Shown piece after piece: positions 1-9,125 of a DNA stretch of 64,000 nucleotides. The DNA comes from Candidatus Zixiibacteriota bacterium (GTDB lineage Bacteria > Desulfobacterota > Binatia > UBA9968): contig DATLYW010000038.1 in assembly GCA_035574315.1 (NCBI GenBank), positions 1 through 64,000 on the forward strand, in the 5' to 3' direction. The notes beneath the pieces were generated by a model. The model made no database searches and was not told the origin of the DNA. It saw only the letters and a program-made list of their open reading frames with translations. Positions within the stretch are counted from its first letter, which is position 1. The number at the start of each line of letters is the position of its first letter. Both the position numbers and the translations under genes were made by a program.

Positions 1-134
1 CCCAAGGATCGCTTCCCGACGCGCAAGCAGCCGAGCGTTTGCTGTTTGGGCTTTTGGTCAGCGGTCAGATCCATATGCGGCGCATCGATGGCTGGAGGGA
101 GCTGAATCAAGTCTCCATGTCGGTGGCGGCCTAA
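1..134 (+). pseudogene. C-terminal end of a transposase-like ORF (cut by window edge)
   Basis: An open frame enters from the left edge and stops at TAA 132-134. Its last residues include RLLFGLLVSGQIHMRRIDGW, which from memory resembles the C-terminal tail of some insertion-sequence transposases, possibly of the mutator/IS256 kind. The rest of the gene is outside the window, so neither integrity nor family can be judged. It lies only about 100 bases from a truncated CRISPR repeat, which fits an insertion next to or into the array. It could also be an unrelated protein terminus. Confidence 0.35.
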
Positions 135-235
135 GGGGGGGATGCTGGAGCCTTGGTGAAGCGAAGATCGTTCGTTATAAGCCAATTGTGGAACAAATTT
201 TTCAGGCATGGATACCGAAGGAACGAATTTCTACA
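135..235. other. AT-richer spacer between transposase-like ORF and CRISPR array
   Basis: This stretch is clearly more AT-rich than its surroundings. It could be the CRISPR leader (if the array is read on the plus strand) or the end of an insertion sequence. No inverted repeat or target-site duplication could be confirmed because only one side is visible. Confidence 0.4.
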
Positions 236-1749
236 GAAGTCGGGCCACAACCGATGAAGAGGGAACTGAAACCTAATCAGCCGTACATCACCGCAAAGTG
301 TCCCGTATGCGTTGAAACGATGATCCCGATGAAGAGGGAACTGAAACGGACGTACGGCACCGAGAACGCTTCGAGCACGCCAAGTTGAAACGATGATCCC
401 GATGAAGAGGGAACTGAAACGTCGATCGTGATCTCGGGCGGCACCGGCACCTCGAGTTGAAACGATGATCCCGATGAAGAGGGAACTGAAACGTGTCAAC
501 CTCTTCTACGCGCTCGAAGCTGATGCGGTTGAAACGATGATCCCGATGAAGAGGGAACTGAAACATTTCTGCGAGGGGAGCAAACGGTGGCCCGGAAAGG
601 TTGAAACGATGATCCCGATGAAGAGGGAACTGAAACGCTACATGGCCTCGGTGCTTGGAAGCGGTGATCCGCGTTGAAACGATGATCCCGATGAAGAGGG
701 AACTGAAACTGTACACGTCAATCGGCAGCGAAATGACCATAGTGGTTGAAACGATGATCCCGATGAAGAGGGAACTGAAACGCCGTATGTGCGTCTCTCA
801 CGTCGGAAGAGGCGCTATGTTGAAACGATGATCCCGATGAAGAGGGAACTGAAACTCGACCTTGATGAAACGGGCGTTGTAGCGAATCTTCAGCGTTGAA
901 ACGATGATCCCGATGAAGAGGGAACTGAAACCGAAAACGAAACGCCGGGAAGGTTGAGACTTTGGTGCTTGGTTGAAACGATGATCCCGATGAAGAGGGA
1001 ACTGAAACGCTTCTCAGGCGCGACAGCGCATCTCGGGCGTGGATGAGTTGAAACGATGATCCCGATGAAGAGGGAACTGAAACAGAAACACGAACACATG
1101 ATCCTGGCGCACTGGTTGACGAGTTGAAACGATGATCCCGATGAAGAGGGAACTGAAACGCGTATATACTCCGTGCAACGATGGCGGCCGGGTCGGTTGA
1201 AACGATGATCCCGATGAAGAGGGAACTGAAACACTGCAGAACCTGGCCCGCATCGGGATCTGAGGCGAAGGTTGAAACGATGATCCCGATGAAGAGGGAA
1301 CTGAAACCCCCTGTTGGCCTGGTCCATGGTGTCGATCACCAGCGTTGAAACGATGATCCCGATGAAGAGGGAACTGAAAGTCCTTTCCTTCTCCTGCCGG
1401 CATCCGGCCGGCGCGCCAGGTTGAAACGATGATCCCGATGAAGAGGGAACTGAAAGATGTATTCCGCTGCCAGGGTCGCAATGCGACCATCGTTGAAACG
1501 ATGATCCCGATGAAGAGGGAACTGAAACATATGGAGAAGCAGCTTGAAGACCTGCTGAAAACCGCGTTGAAACGATGATCCCGATGAAGAGGGAACTGAA
1601 ACTTGTTTCCTCCGAAAGTTAAGTCGCTCGCAGTGGGTGTTGAAACGATGATCCCGATGAAGAGGGAACTGAAACTTCTTGAAGATCTTGGCCAGGTTGT
1701 TCTGGACGCTGAGTTGAAACGATGATCCCGATGAAGAGGGAACTGAAAG
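236..1749. CRISPR. CRISPR array, 20 full 37-nt repeats plus one truncated repeat, 20 spacers
   Basis: Full repeats start at 311, 384, 456, 528, 600, 673, 745, 819, 895, 972, 1047, 1123, 1196, 1271, 1344, 1420, 1492, 1566, 1639 and 1713. On the plus strand the repeat begins GTTGAAACGATGATCC and ends GGGAACTGAAAC. Spacers are 35-40 nt and all differ. The leftmost copy keeps only its right part (251-272). The copies at 1344, 1420 and 1713 end in G instead of C. Orientation is unclear. The plus-strand end ACTGAAAC resembles the AUUGAAAC/G crRNA 5' handle of many type I and III systems, and the C/G variation at the last base fits that. Degeneration of the left copy instead suggests the trailer is on the left. 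No cas gene is in the window, so the type cannot be assigned. Confidence 0.98.
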
Positions 1750-1825
1750 CGGCGGAAGCCCACCGGCGGGACGGGCGTCGCCGTATAGCGTCTTTCGAGT
1801 CGGTTTCGACTGAAACGACTCGCGG

Positions 1826-2350
1826 TCACTTTCTCGGCAGGACCACGATGGTCGCCGCCATAGTCGGTGCGTGGTCCGAACAGGTCAAGTGGTAGATGCC
1901 AATTTTTTCTGCGACGAAGGAAAGACGGTATTCCCGTCCCCGATTCCATTTTGTCTCGGGGATCACTTCGCGCCCATCGGGGTCGTTGACCCGCACATGA
2001 TGCTCGTCTCCGTTGACGACGAACGCGGTCAGTCTGACGGTGTCGCCCTGTTGCACCGCCAGGCTGCTCGGAGCGAACATGTAGCTCGAGACCTCCCACC
2101 TTTTGGGATCGTTCTTGTCGGCCTGCCCGGGCGCCTTGAAGTCGTAACCTTTCGATAGATCCTTCGGATTGATGGAAGGTGGTTCGAGCTTGTCGGCCGA
2201 CGTTCCACCTTTGATCTCGATAGCTGCCATGAAGATCGTGTGGGTAGTGGGTCCGGAGGTCTGGCCGAGGACCTGGCGGGGAACAAGAAGGACCAGTAAA
2301 ACGAGAGCGGCATGCATCCCCGAGAAATTTAATGCCCGAGCGCTTTTCAT
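1826..2350 (-). CDS. Secreted cupredoxin-domain protein
   Basis: A 174-residue protein with a signal peptide (start MKSARALNF, hydrophobic ALVLLVLLVP core, cleavage near VLGQ). The C-terminal half has a cupredoxin-like pattern: GDTVRLTAFVVNGDEHHV followed by a C-x2-H-x3-M site (CSDHAPTM), as expected for a type 1 copper centre or a CuA-like fold in the periplasm. The start at 2350 is chosen because AGGAGGAGG lies a few bases upstream and the signal peptide begins there. The frame stays open upstream to 2590, but that part is a sigma-factor relic. It probably works as a small electron carrier or copper protein; the partner is unknown. Confidence 0.8.
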   Translation of the reverse strand: MKSARALNFSGMHAALVLLVLLVPRQVLGQTSGPTTHTIFMAAIEIKGGTSADKLEPPSINPKDLSKGYDFKAPGQADKNDPKRWEVSSYMFAPSSLAVQQGDTVRLTAFVVNGDEHHVRVNDPDGREVIPETKWNRGREYRLSFVAEKIGIYHLTCSDHAPTMAATIVVLPRK

Positions 2351-2440
2351 GTTACCTCCTCCTTTTCTTGTCAAGACGTTTTCCCTCTCACGTACAGGAG
2401 ACCAAACTCGATAACGTCCTCGATTCCGCCATCGGAGACC

Positions 2441-2554
2441 GAACGCACGCGGACGGCTCTCCTGGACCAGGTCCTCCGCATCGGCTCCACGCCCGATCAA
2501 ACGGGGGGCCGCCCGGCAGAGCAGATCCGGATTGGGCAGCGCGCAGGTTCTAAA
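2441..2554 (-). pseudogene. Relic of an ECF sigma factor (region 2 fragment)
   Basis: The frame upstream of the cupredoxin encodes about 38 residues that read like the start of an ECF sigma-70 factor: LLCRAAPRLIGRGADAEDLV followed by QESRPRAF, matching the usual pattern A-L-R-L-T-G-x-x-x-D-A-E-D-L-V-Q-E-x-x-x-R-A-F. Before and after this block the similarity stops, and no other frame continues it for a useful length. I read it as a decayed fragment, not a functional gene. Confidence 0.55.
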
Positions 2555-2641
2555 CCTCTTGTGCGAATCTTCCATGTTCCCTCGCGCCAATGGCGCTTCA
2601 ATGCCTCAGCATTTTGCTCCTGCCGTCATCGTAGATACAAA

Positions 2642-3658
2642 TTACCTCGAAAATATTCCCGGCGCCCTTCCGGGTTGCGCTGCGACCGAAAATCGAACCC
2701 GGCGCCTTCTCCTCCCGGCGAGACTGGCCGGGACACCTGCCTCGCAACCGCCGCCCGCGGCAGGCAGGCGGATCAAGAGGCGGGACGAAACGACGGCGAG
2801 CGCGATGAACAGGGTAGCGAGGAGCGCGAGGAGGTGGATCTGTTCGACCGGCCGCGGATACAAAGTTTCCCACGGCGGCACGCCGGCGAGATCGGTGCGG
2901 AACGTTCCCGAAGCGAAATCGTAGACGTACACGTTCTCCCAGTCGAAGCAGGCGACGGGGACCGCGAAGCGGACGTCGTCGCGCCGGGCCGTCGAAGGGA
3001 CTTCGCCCGCCTTGTAGATGCAGGTCTTGAACTCGAGAGCGACGTTGCGCACGCCGGTCCCGCCGACGAACGCTCCGGCGGGGTAGTCGGCGACGTAGAC
3101 GACCGGGATTTTCGGCTTTTCCGCCCCGTAGTATTTTTGCGTCCGTTGTTCGTAGGAGCCGGGCCGGTTCCACCGCAGAAGATGGAATCTGCCGTAGCGG
3201 GGGTCGCTGTTGTATGCGGGATCGGTATCCTGCGAGTCGATCACCCAGCGGGGGACGCAAAAAGGGATCTCTTCGCCGAAGCTGACGACGGTGTCGTCGA
3301 CGCGGCGGCGGATGCGACCGTCCGGACCCTTCGCGCTGTGGAAGACGCAGCCTTTCGTGAACTGGACGATCGCGTATTTCTCCAGCGCGGCCACCGAGTC
3401 GGTCTCGTACTCGGCGATTGCGCCTTTCCCGTACGTGGGGTGCGCGGGGTCGTCGGCGAACCAGACCTCGTATTCGGAGACCGTCAGCGAGAAGCGCTTG
3501 AGATCGCACGTTGCGGTGGCGCGGCAGTTGTGGTTGAGGAACGCCCGCTCGGTCCGCGACAGCGTGTGCACGTGTCCCTTGCCCGTGTAATCGGCGAAGC
3601 AGACCGCCGCCGAAACAACAACGAGCAGGACGAACGCGATGCCGATCGGCGTCTTCAT
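2642..3658 (-). CDS. Membrane-anchored protein of unknown function
   Basis: About 338 residues. The N-terminus (MKTPIGIAFVLLVVVSAAV) is a signal or anchor helix and a second membrane helix lies near the C-terminus (LLALLATLFIALAVVSSRLL). Between them is a soluble domain with several Cys (NHNCRATATC, KGCVFH, PFCVP) and many aromatic residues. This predicts a large extracytoplasmic domain followed by a membrane helix and an Arg-rich tail. I do not recognise the family. A TTG start 39 bases upstream at 3697 is possible, but the hydrophobic segment begins best at the ATG at 3658. It is transcribed on its own, divergently from the DOMON-like gene. Confidence 0.6.
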   Translation of the reverse strand: MKTPIGIAFVLLVVVSAAVCFADYTGKGHVHTLSRTERAFLNHNCRATATCDLKRFSLTVSEYEVWFADDPAHPTYGKGAIAEYETDSVAALEKYAIVQFTKGCVFHSAKGPDGRIRRRVDDTVVSFGEEIPFCVPRWVIDSQDTDPAYNSDPRYGRFHLLRWNRPGSYEQRTQKYYGAEKPKIPVVYVADYPAGAFVGGTGVRNVALEFKTCIYKAGEVPSTARRDDVRFAVPVACFDWENVYVYDFASGTFRTDLAGVPPWETLYPRPVEQIHLLALLATLFIALAVVSSRLLIRLPAAGGGCEAGVPASLAGRRRRRVRFSVAAQPGRAPGIFSR

Positions 3659-3786
3659 CCGGCGGAGCCAGCCTATCGATTTCCCGCCGGCTGTCAACGG
3701 GCGGACGAGCCGGGGGCGGACGCGGCTTGTGGATCGGCGGCGGGTGAAGTATCCTCACTGACGCGCCGTGACCGGCGCGCCAGCCC

Positions 3787-4404
3787 ATGTCGCGCGAAGC
3801 CCGCCGAGACAAGCCCGTCGTTACCGCAACGTCCGGGCGCATCGCGCCGAATCTCACGCGGTGCGGCGCGCGAACCGCGCTTCTCGCGCCTCATGGGGCG
3901 GGCGCCGGCGCGGCCGTGGAGGAGATCGAGTGCCGCGCCGAGCGAACGCCGGGCGGAGTTTCCGTGACTTACGAGGTCCGCGGCGACATCGAGCGGCTCG
4001 CGATCCCACCCCGCGCCCCCGCGGCGCGAAGAATCGACGGCCTGTGGGAGCACACCTGCTTTGAGGCGTTCGTCGCGGTCGAGGGGCTCGACGGATACAC
4101 CGAGCTCAATTTCTCGCCGTCCGGGGAATGGGCGGCGTATACGTTTGACGCCTATCGTGCCGGCCGTTCCCGTCTCGAAATCGCCGCCCCTGTCATCGCC
4201 GTGCTCGCGCGCCGCGACAGACTCGTCCTGAGCGCGGCCGTCGATCTTCCGGCTTTGCCGGTCGTGGCCGGCCGGCCGCTTCGACTCGGCCTCTGCGCGG
4301 TGATCGAGGACAAGGAAGGCTCGCTTTCCTACTGGGCGCTCGCGCACCCCTCGAAGCGGCCCGACTTTCACCATCCCGGCGGCTTTGTTCTGGCGCTCGC
4401 TTAG
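3787..4404 (+). CDS. DOMON-like domain protein
   Basis: A 205-residue protein with the signature blocks of the bacterial DOMON-like family: LWEHTCFEAFV, YTELNFSPSGEWAAYTFDAY near the middle, and a C-terminal SYWALAHPSKRPDFHH. DOMON folds bind haem or sugars in other proteins; for this stand-alone bacterial type no activity is established. No signal peptide is seen. The stop overlaps the ribosome-binding site of the following NamZ-like gene, so the two are probably cotranscribed, as this pair often is. The exact start is uncertain because the N-terminal 40 residues are poorly conserved. Confidence 0.75.
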   Translation: MSREARRDKPVVTATSGRIAPNLTRCGARTALLAPHGAGAGAAVEEIECRAERTPGGVSVTYEVRGDIERLAIPPRAPAARRIDGLWEHTCFEAFVAVEGLDGYTELNFSPSGEWAAYTFDAYRAGRSRLEIAAPVIAVLARRDRLVLSAAVDLPALPVVAGRPLRLGLCAVIEDKEGSLSYWALAHPSKRPDFHHPGGFVLALA

Positions 4405-4411
4405 GAGACGC

Positions 4412-5617
4412 ATGAGATTCGGTATCGATCGGCTGCTGGACGATCCGGCGCTGCAGAGGCGGCTGGCCGGCCGTCGCGTGGCGATGCTGGCCCATCCCGC
4501 TTCGGTCACCCGCGATCTCGCCCACTCTCTCGACGCTCTTGCGGCGCTTCCGGGCATCCGCGTCTGCGCCGCGTTCGGCCCGCAGCACGGCCTTCGCGGG
4601 GACAAGCAGGACAACATGATCGAATCGGAGGATTTCATCGACCCCGTGCACGGGATCCCGGTGTTCAGCCTGTACGGCAAGTCGCGGCGCCCGACGCCGG
4701 AGATGACCGACTGCTTCGACGTGCTTCTCGTCGATCTCCAGGACCTCGGCTGTCGCGTCTATACCTTCGTCACGACGCTGCGCTACGTGCTGGAAGCCGC
4801 GGCCGAGCGCGGCAAGGCGGTCTGGGTTCTCGACCGGCCCAATCCGATCGGGCGGGCAGTCGAGGGATTGCGGCTTCGATCGGGGTGGGAGAGCTTCGTG
4901 GGTGCGGGGGCGCTGCCGATGCGCCACGGGCTGACGCTGGGCGAGCTCGTGCGATGGTTCGTGGCCACGCTCCGTCTCGACGTCGAATGCGAGGTCGTCG
5001 CCATGGAGGGGTGGGAGCCACAACGGGCGCCCGGCTACGGCTGGCCGCTCGGCGAGCGCGCGTGGGTGAACCCGAGCCCGAACGCCCCCAATCTCTGGAT
5101 GGCGCGCTGCTACCCCGGAACCGTCATGCTGGAAGGGACGACGCTCTCCGAGGGCCGCGGCACGACGCGACCGCTCGAGCTCTTCGGCGCGCCGGACCTG
5201 GATCCGCGCGCGTTGCTCGCCAGGATGGCATCGCTGGCTCCGGGCTGGATGCGCGGCTGCAAGCTGCGCGCGTGCTGGTTCGAGCCCACGTTCCACAAGC
5301 ACGCCGGGCGGTTGTGCTCGGGGATTCAGATTCACGTCGAGGCCGACGCCTACGACCCCGGAGCGTTTCATCCGTGGCGCCTGATGGCGCTGGCGCTGAA
5401 GGCGCTGCGGGAGCTGCGCCCCGACTACGATCTCTGGCGCGATTTTGCGTACGAGTACGAACGCGACCGGCTCGCCATCGATCTCATCAACGGAACCGAC
5501 CTGCTGCGCCGGTGGGTGGACGACCCCGCCGCCCGGCCCGAGGACCTTGAGGCGCTCGCCGCCCCCGAAGAAAAGGCGTGGCGCGAGGAACGCGAAGCGG
5601 TGATGCTCTACCGGTAA
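4412..5617 (+). CDS. NamZ-like exo-beta-N-acetylmuramidase (DUF1343)
   Basis: A 401-residue member of the DUF1343 family, whose characterised member NamZ removes terminal N-acetylmuramic acid from peptidoglycan fragments. Visible family blocks are FGPQHGLRGDKQDNM, LLVDLQDLGCRVYTFVTTL, VLDRPNPIGR, NPSPNAPN, YPGTVMLEGTTLSEGRGT and CSGIQIHV. The start at 4412 has AGGAG inside the stop codon region of the preceding gene; an in-frame ATG at 4385 lies inside that gene and has no such site. No signal peptide follows this start, so it may act on recycled wall fragments in the cytoplasm, or the true export signal is missing. Confidence 0.85.
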   Translation: MRFGIDRLLDDPALQRRLAGRRVAMLAHPASVTRDLAHSLDALAALPGIRVCAAFGPQHGLRGDKQDNMIESEDFIDPVHGIPVFSLYGKSRRPTPEMTDCFDVLLVDLQDLGCRVYTFVTTLRYVLEAAAERGKAVWVLDRPNPIGRAVEGLRLRSGWESFVGAGALPMRHGLTLGELVRWFVATLRLDVECEVVAMEGWEPQRAPGYGWPLGERAWVNPSPNAPNLWMARCYPGTVMLEGTTLSEGRGTTRPLELFGAPDLDPRALLARMASLAPGWMRGCKLRACWFEPTFHKHAGRLCSGIQIHVEADAYDPGAFHPWRLMALALKALRELRPDYDLWRDFAYEYERDRLAIDLINGTDLLRRWVDDPAARPEDLEALAAPEEKAWREEREAVMLYR

Positions 5618-5790
5618 GCGGACGTCCAAGCCGTTCGACCGCTACGCTTCCTTCGAGCCGTTGCGACGCGGAGCGCGGCGCAAACGTCGGACATCGGACG
5701 CAGCACGCCGGACCTGCGCCGCCGGGCGGCACCGTGGAGCGGCAGAACGAAAACCGCGAATCGGAAACGGGGAATGTCTCCGGGGCCCGG

Positions 5791-6069
5791 TCAGGGCCGG
5801 GGCCGGTAGGCGAAGTCGGGGAACAGAGCGAAGAGCAGCAAAATCACGAACGCCAGCGGCACGAGCACGATCGCGTAAGTGATCGCCTTCTCGTACTTGA
5901 GGTGCATGTAGTCGCGGGCGACCAAGAGCGCCTTGACGAATGCAAGCATGAAGATCAGGGACAGGGCGGCGACCTTGGGCAGCACCCAGGCGGCCGCGAC
6001 CGAGACCGTGGCGAGCGCGAGCAGCCAGATCCAAATCGTGAGGTAGTGCCGGGTTTGTACGTCGCTCAT
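5791..6069 (-). CDS. coxD: Cytochrome c oxidase subunit IV (prokaryotic COX4 type)
   Basis: A 92-residue protein with three hydrophobic helices, typical of the small subunit IV of bacterial haem-copper oxidases; the ARDYMHLKYEKAITYAI block is characteristic. It is the last gene of the coxBACD operon and likely stabilises the enzyme in the cytoplasmic membrane. AGGAGAGG precedes the ATG, and the gene follows coxC by about ten bases. Confidence 0.85.
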   Translation of the reverse strand: MSDVQTRHYLTIWIWLLALATVSVAAAWVLPKVAALSLIFMLAFVKALLVARDYMHLKYEKAITYAIVLVPLAFVILLLFALFPDFAYRPRP

Positions 6070-6079
6070 TTTTCCTCTC

Positions 6080-6661
6080 CTAGGACAGGTAGATCAACGG
6101 GAACAGGAAGATCCAGACGATGTCCACGAAATGCCAGTAAAGCCCGGCGACCTCGACTCGATGCGGGTGGCGAGCGAGCCTCCCGCGCACGGCGTCGATC
6201 CACAGCGTCAGGTTGGCGACGATGCCCACCAGCACGTGCAGCGCGTGGAGCCCGGTCATGGCGTAATAGAACGACCAGAAGATGCCCGCGGCAGGCGTGA
6301 AGCCGTGGGCGATCTCGCCGCTGTACTCCAGAGCCTTGATGCCGAGAAAGCCCGCCCCGAGGAGGACGGTCGCTCCGAGGAAGAGCGACGCGCGCCCGAA
6401 GCTTCGGTCACGCGCGGCGGCGTGCGCCATGACGATCGTCATGCTGCTCGTGAGGAGCAAGAAAGTGTTGATGAGCGCGTAGCTGAAGTTCAGGTGACTC
6501 GCCGCCTCGGCCCACCCGGAGCTGCCCAGGCGGAGGACCACGTAGGAGGCGATCAGCCCGCCGAAGACGGGAATCTCGGAAGCCAGGAACCACCAGAGCC
6601 CGGTCTTCCCCGGGGGAGTGGCGGCTTCGACGAAAGGCGTCATGACATCGGTTTTGACCAC
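6080..6661 (-). CDS. coxC: Cytochrome c oxidase subunit III
   Basis: A 193-residue integral membrane protein with five predicted helices, the short form of subunit III without the two first helices. Family blocks are [36 protein letters not shown] and [20 protein letters not shown]. It starts at GTG 6661, six bases after AGGAGG, which itself overlaps the stop of coxA. It supports proton pumping by subunit I. Confidence 0.92.
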   Translation of the reverse strand: MVKTDVMTPFVEAATPPGKTGLWWFLASEIPVFGGLIASYVVLRLGSSGWAEAASHLNFSYALINTFLLLTSSMTIVMAHAAARDRSFGRASLFLGATVLLGAGFLGIKALEYSGEIAHGFTPAAGIFWSFYYAMTGLHALHVLVGIVANLTLWIDAVRGRLARHPHRVEVAGLYWHFVDIVWIFLFPLIYLS

Positions 6662-6671
6662 GTGCGACCTC

Positions 6672-8375
6672 CTAGCGAGCAGCGGCCCCAGCGTCGGCCA
6701 GCGGGCGGTCCTGCGGCAGCCAGTCGTCGCTCGCCCCCGGGACGCTGTACTCGTAGGGTCCGCGGTAGACGCTCGGGATCTTCTCGAAGTTTTCGTGAGG
6801 CGGCGGAGAGGCGGTTGCCCACTCGAGCGTGTTGGCTTTCCACGGGTTGCTCGCCGCCGCCTTGCCGCGCACGAGGCTCACGACGAAGTTCACGACGAAG
6901 ATGACCTGGGACAGGATGAGCACGGTCGCGGCGATCGTGATGAAGAGGTTCAGAGGCTCCAGGGGCTTGAGGAAGTCGTACTGCAACGGGTTGGCGATGC
7001 GGCGCATCATCCCTCCCAGCCCGAGCAGGTGCATGGGCCCGAAAACCAGGATGAAGCAGGCGAAGGTGAGCCAGAAGTGGATCTTGCCCAGCGTTTCGTT
7101 CATCATCCGGCCGAACATCTTCGGGAACCAGAAGTAGAGCCCCGCGAGACCGCCGAAGAAAACCGCGCTGATCAGCGTCGAGTGAAAATGGGCCACGACG
7201 AAATATGTGTCATGGATGTAGATATCGAACGGCGCCGAGCCGTTGAAGATGCCCGTGAGGCCCCCGAAGATGAAGACCCCCAGGGAGCCCACCGCGAACA
7301 GCATCGGCGTGGTGAACTGGATCGAGCCGCCCCACAGGGTCGCGATCATCGAGAAGACCACGAAAGAGAAGGGGACCGAGATGAGGATGGTGGTGACGCT
7401 GAACGGCATCGCCAGCCGAGGATCGAGGCCGCTGATGTACTGGTGGTGCGCCCAGACTACGAAGCTCAAAAAACCTGCGACCAGGCTCGCGTAGATGATG
7501 GGGCGGTAACCGAAGACCGGCTTGCGGCTGAAGACGCTCATCACGTCGAGGATGATGCCGAAGGCGGGCAGCAGGATGACGTAGACCTCCGGATGGCCGA
7601 AAAACCAGAACAGGTGCTGCCAGAGCAGCGGCTCCCCTCCTCCCTCCGGCAGATAGAACGTCGTGCCGGCAATGCGATCGAGCAGCAGCATCACGGCTCC
7701 CGCGATCAGCGGGCCCACGGAGATCATGAAGACGACCGCGGCGATGAGCTGCATCCAGACCAGCATCGGCAGGCGGAAGAACGTCATGCCGGGCGCCCGC
7801 AGGTTCATCACCGTGGTGAGAAAGTTGATGCCGCCGAGAAGGAACGACGCGAATTCCAGCGCCAGCGCGAGGATCCAGAGGTTGAGCCCCCAATCGACGC
7901 CCGTGTACTCCGGCTTGGCCGACAGCGGCGGGTATCCGGTCCATCCCGCCGAAGCCGGTCCGCCGGGAACGAAAATGGAGGCGAGCAGCGTGACGGAGGC
8001 GAGAAAGAAGACCCAGACGGAGAGCATGTTCAGGCGGGGAAAGGCCATGTCTCGCGCCCCGATCATCAGCGGGATCAGGAAATTGCCGAAGACGGCGAGC
8101 AGGAAGGGCATGGCGACGAAGAACACCATGATCGTTCCGTGCATCGTGACCAGGGCGTTGTAGACGTCCGGCGAGACGTATCCCCAGCCGGGAACCTCGG
8201 CTTCGGGGCGCGCCAGCTGCCACCGGATCAGATACGCGGTGGCGCCGCCGAACAGCCCCCAGAACATGGAAAGCGCCAGGTACTGCTTGGCGATGACTTT
8301 GTGGTCCGTGGAAAAGACGTAGCGGCGCAAGAAGCCGCTCGGCTCGGAATGTACGCTGTGGAAATCGCGGCTCAC
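6672..8375 (-). CDS. coxA: Cytochrome c oxidase subunit I (aa3 type)
   Basis: A 567-residue catalytic subunit carrying haem a and the haem a3-CuB site, reducing O2 to water with proton translocation. Visible motifs are [26 protein letters not shown] with a haem-ligand His, [19 protein letters not shown] (CuB His and the D-channel Glu of A1-type oxidases), [12 protein letters not shown] (CuB His pair) and [14 protein letters not shown] (haem ligands). The start is GTG 8375 with AGGAGG overlapping the coxB stop. No haem c domain is fused. Its presence shows oxygen respiration in an organism that otherwise encodes many anaerobic enzymes. Confidence 0.97.
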   Translation of the reverse strand: MSRDFHSVHSEPSGFLRRYVFSTDHKVIAKQYLALSMFWGLFGGATAYLIRWQLARPEAEVPGWGYVSPDVYNALVTMHGTIMVFFVAMPFLLAVFGNFLIPLMIGARDMAFPRLNMLSVWVFFLASVTLLASIFVPGGPASAGWTGYPPLSAKPEYTGVDWGLNLWILALALEFASFLLGGINFLTTVMNLRAPGMTFFRLPMLVWMQLIAAVVFMISVGPLIAGAVMLLLDRIAGTTFYLPEGGGEPLLWQHLFWFFGHPEVYVILLPAFGIILDVMSVFSRKPVFGYRPIIYASLVAGFLSFVVWAHHQYISGLDPRLAMPFSVTTILISVPFSFVVFSMIATLWGGSIQFTTPMLFAVGSLGVFIFGGLTGIFNGSAPFDIYIHDTYFVVAHFHSTLISAVFFGGLAGLYFWFPKMFGRMMNETLGKIHFWLTFACFILVFGPMHLLGLGGMMRRIANPLQYDFLKPLEPLNLFITIAATVLILSQVIFVVNFVVSLVRGKAAASNPWKANTLEWATASPPPHENFEKIPSVYRGPYEYSVPGASDDWLPQDRPLADAGAAAR

Positions 8376-8388
8376 GTTCGACCGCCTC

Positions 8389-9087
8389 CTACCGCTGCTT
8401 TCGGGCCGCGAGCGCGTCGGTTTCCGCGAGCCGCTCGGCCAGCCATTTGTCGAAATCCTGCTGCGTGTGCACGTAGAGCATGCCCTTCATGCCCGAGTGG
8501 CCGAACCCGCACAGCTCCGCGCACGGAATCTCGTATTCCCCGGGTTGCGTCGCCTCGAACCAGACGGTGATCTGCCGACCCGGCACCACGTCCTGCTTCA
8601 GGCGCAGGTGGGGAAGGAAAAAACTGTGGATGACGTCTTTGGACGTGAGGACGACGTGGATCACCTTCCCGGCCGGCACGTGGAGGTTATTCTCCACGTG
8701 CAGGTCGTCGGGGGTGTCGAACGAACCGTCGCGGCCGGGAAAGGTGAACTCCCAGTTGAACTGCTTGCCGGTTCCCCGGACGACGAGGGCGGGCGGCGGG
8801 GGTTGCCCCTTGATTCGCGCCCAGACCTCCGCGCCGCGCAGGTCGAGAAAGACATCGAGGACGATCACGACGGCGACCGGCACCAGGACCCAGGAGAGCT
8901 GCTTCCAGCCGCTCCCGGTGACGTAGGCGGCGCGTCGGCCGACACGGCGTCGGAAGCGGAAAGCGAAATAGACGATCAGACCTTCGGTCAGAACGAACCA
9001 GGCGGCGGTCATGTAGAAGATCAGCCAGAAGATGCCGTCGACGTCGCCGCCGAAGGTCGACACGTTCCGAGGCAGCCAGCTCGACAT
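8389..9087 (-). CDS. coxB: Cytochrome c oxidase subunit II
   Basis: A 232-residue protein with two N-terminal membrane helices (residues about 15-40 and 65-85) and a periplasmic CuA domain. The CuA site is complete: HSFFLPHLRLKQDVVPG and CAELCGFGHSGM (C-x3-C-x3-H-x2-M). There is no C-terminal cytochrome c domain, so the electron donor must be a separate cytochrome or cupredoxin. The start at 9087 has AAGGAG nearby. It is the first gene of the coxBACD operon; the frame stays open far upstream into the next gene, but that part is antisense-like noise. Confidence 0.93.
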   Translation of the reverse strand: MSSWLPRNVSTFGGDVDGIFWLIFYMTAAWFVLTEGLIVYFAFRFRRRVGRRAAYVTGSGWKQLSWVLVPVAVVIVLDVFLDLRGAEVWARIKGQPPPPALVVRGTGKQFNWEFTFPGRDGSFDTPDDLHVENNLHVPAGKVIHVVLTSKDVIHSFFLPHLRLKQDVVPGRQITVWFEATQPGEYEIPCAELCGFGHSGMKGMLYVHTQQDFDKWLAERLAETDALAARKQR

Positions 9088-9125
9088 AAAGCCACTCCTT
9101 GTATCTCGATTGAGCGTTGCCGGGA

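Noticed and set aside
131-2099. Many open frames across the repeat array on both strands
   Set aside because: They are translations of the 37-nt CRISPR repeat (recurring FSSLFIGIIVST or MIPMKRELK strings), not genes.
6618-8570. 650-codon plus-strand open frame opposite coxA
   Set aside because: Antisense shadow of subunit I; composition strongly skewed.
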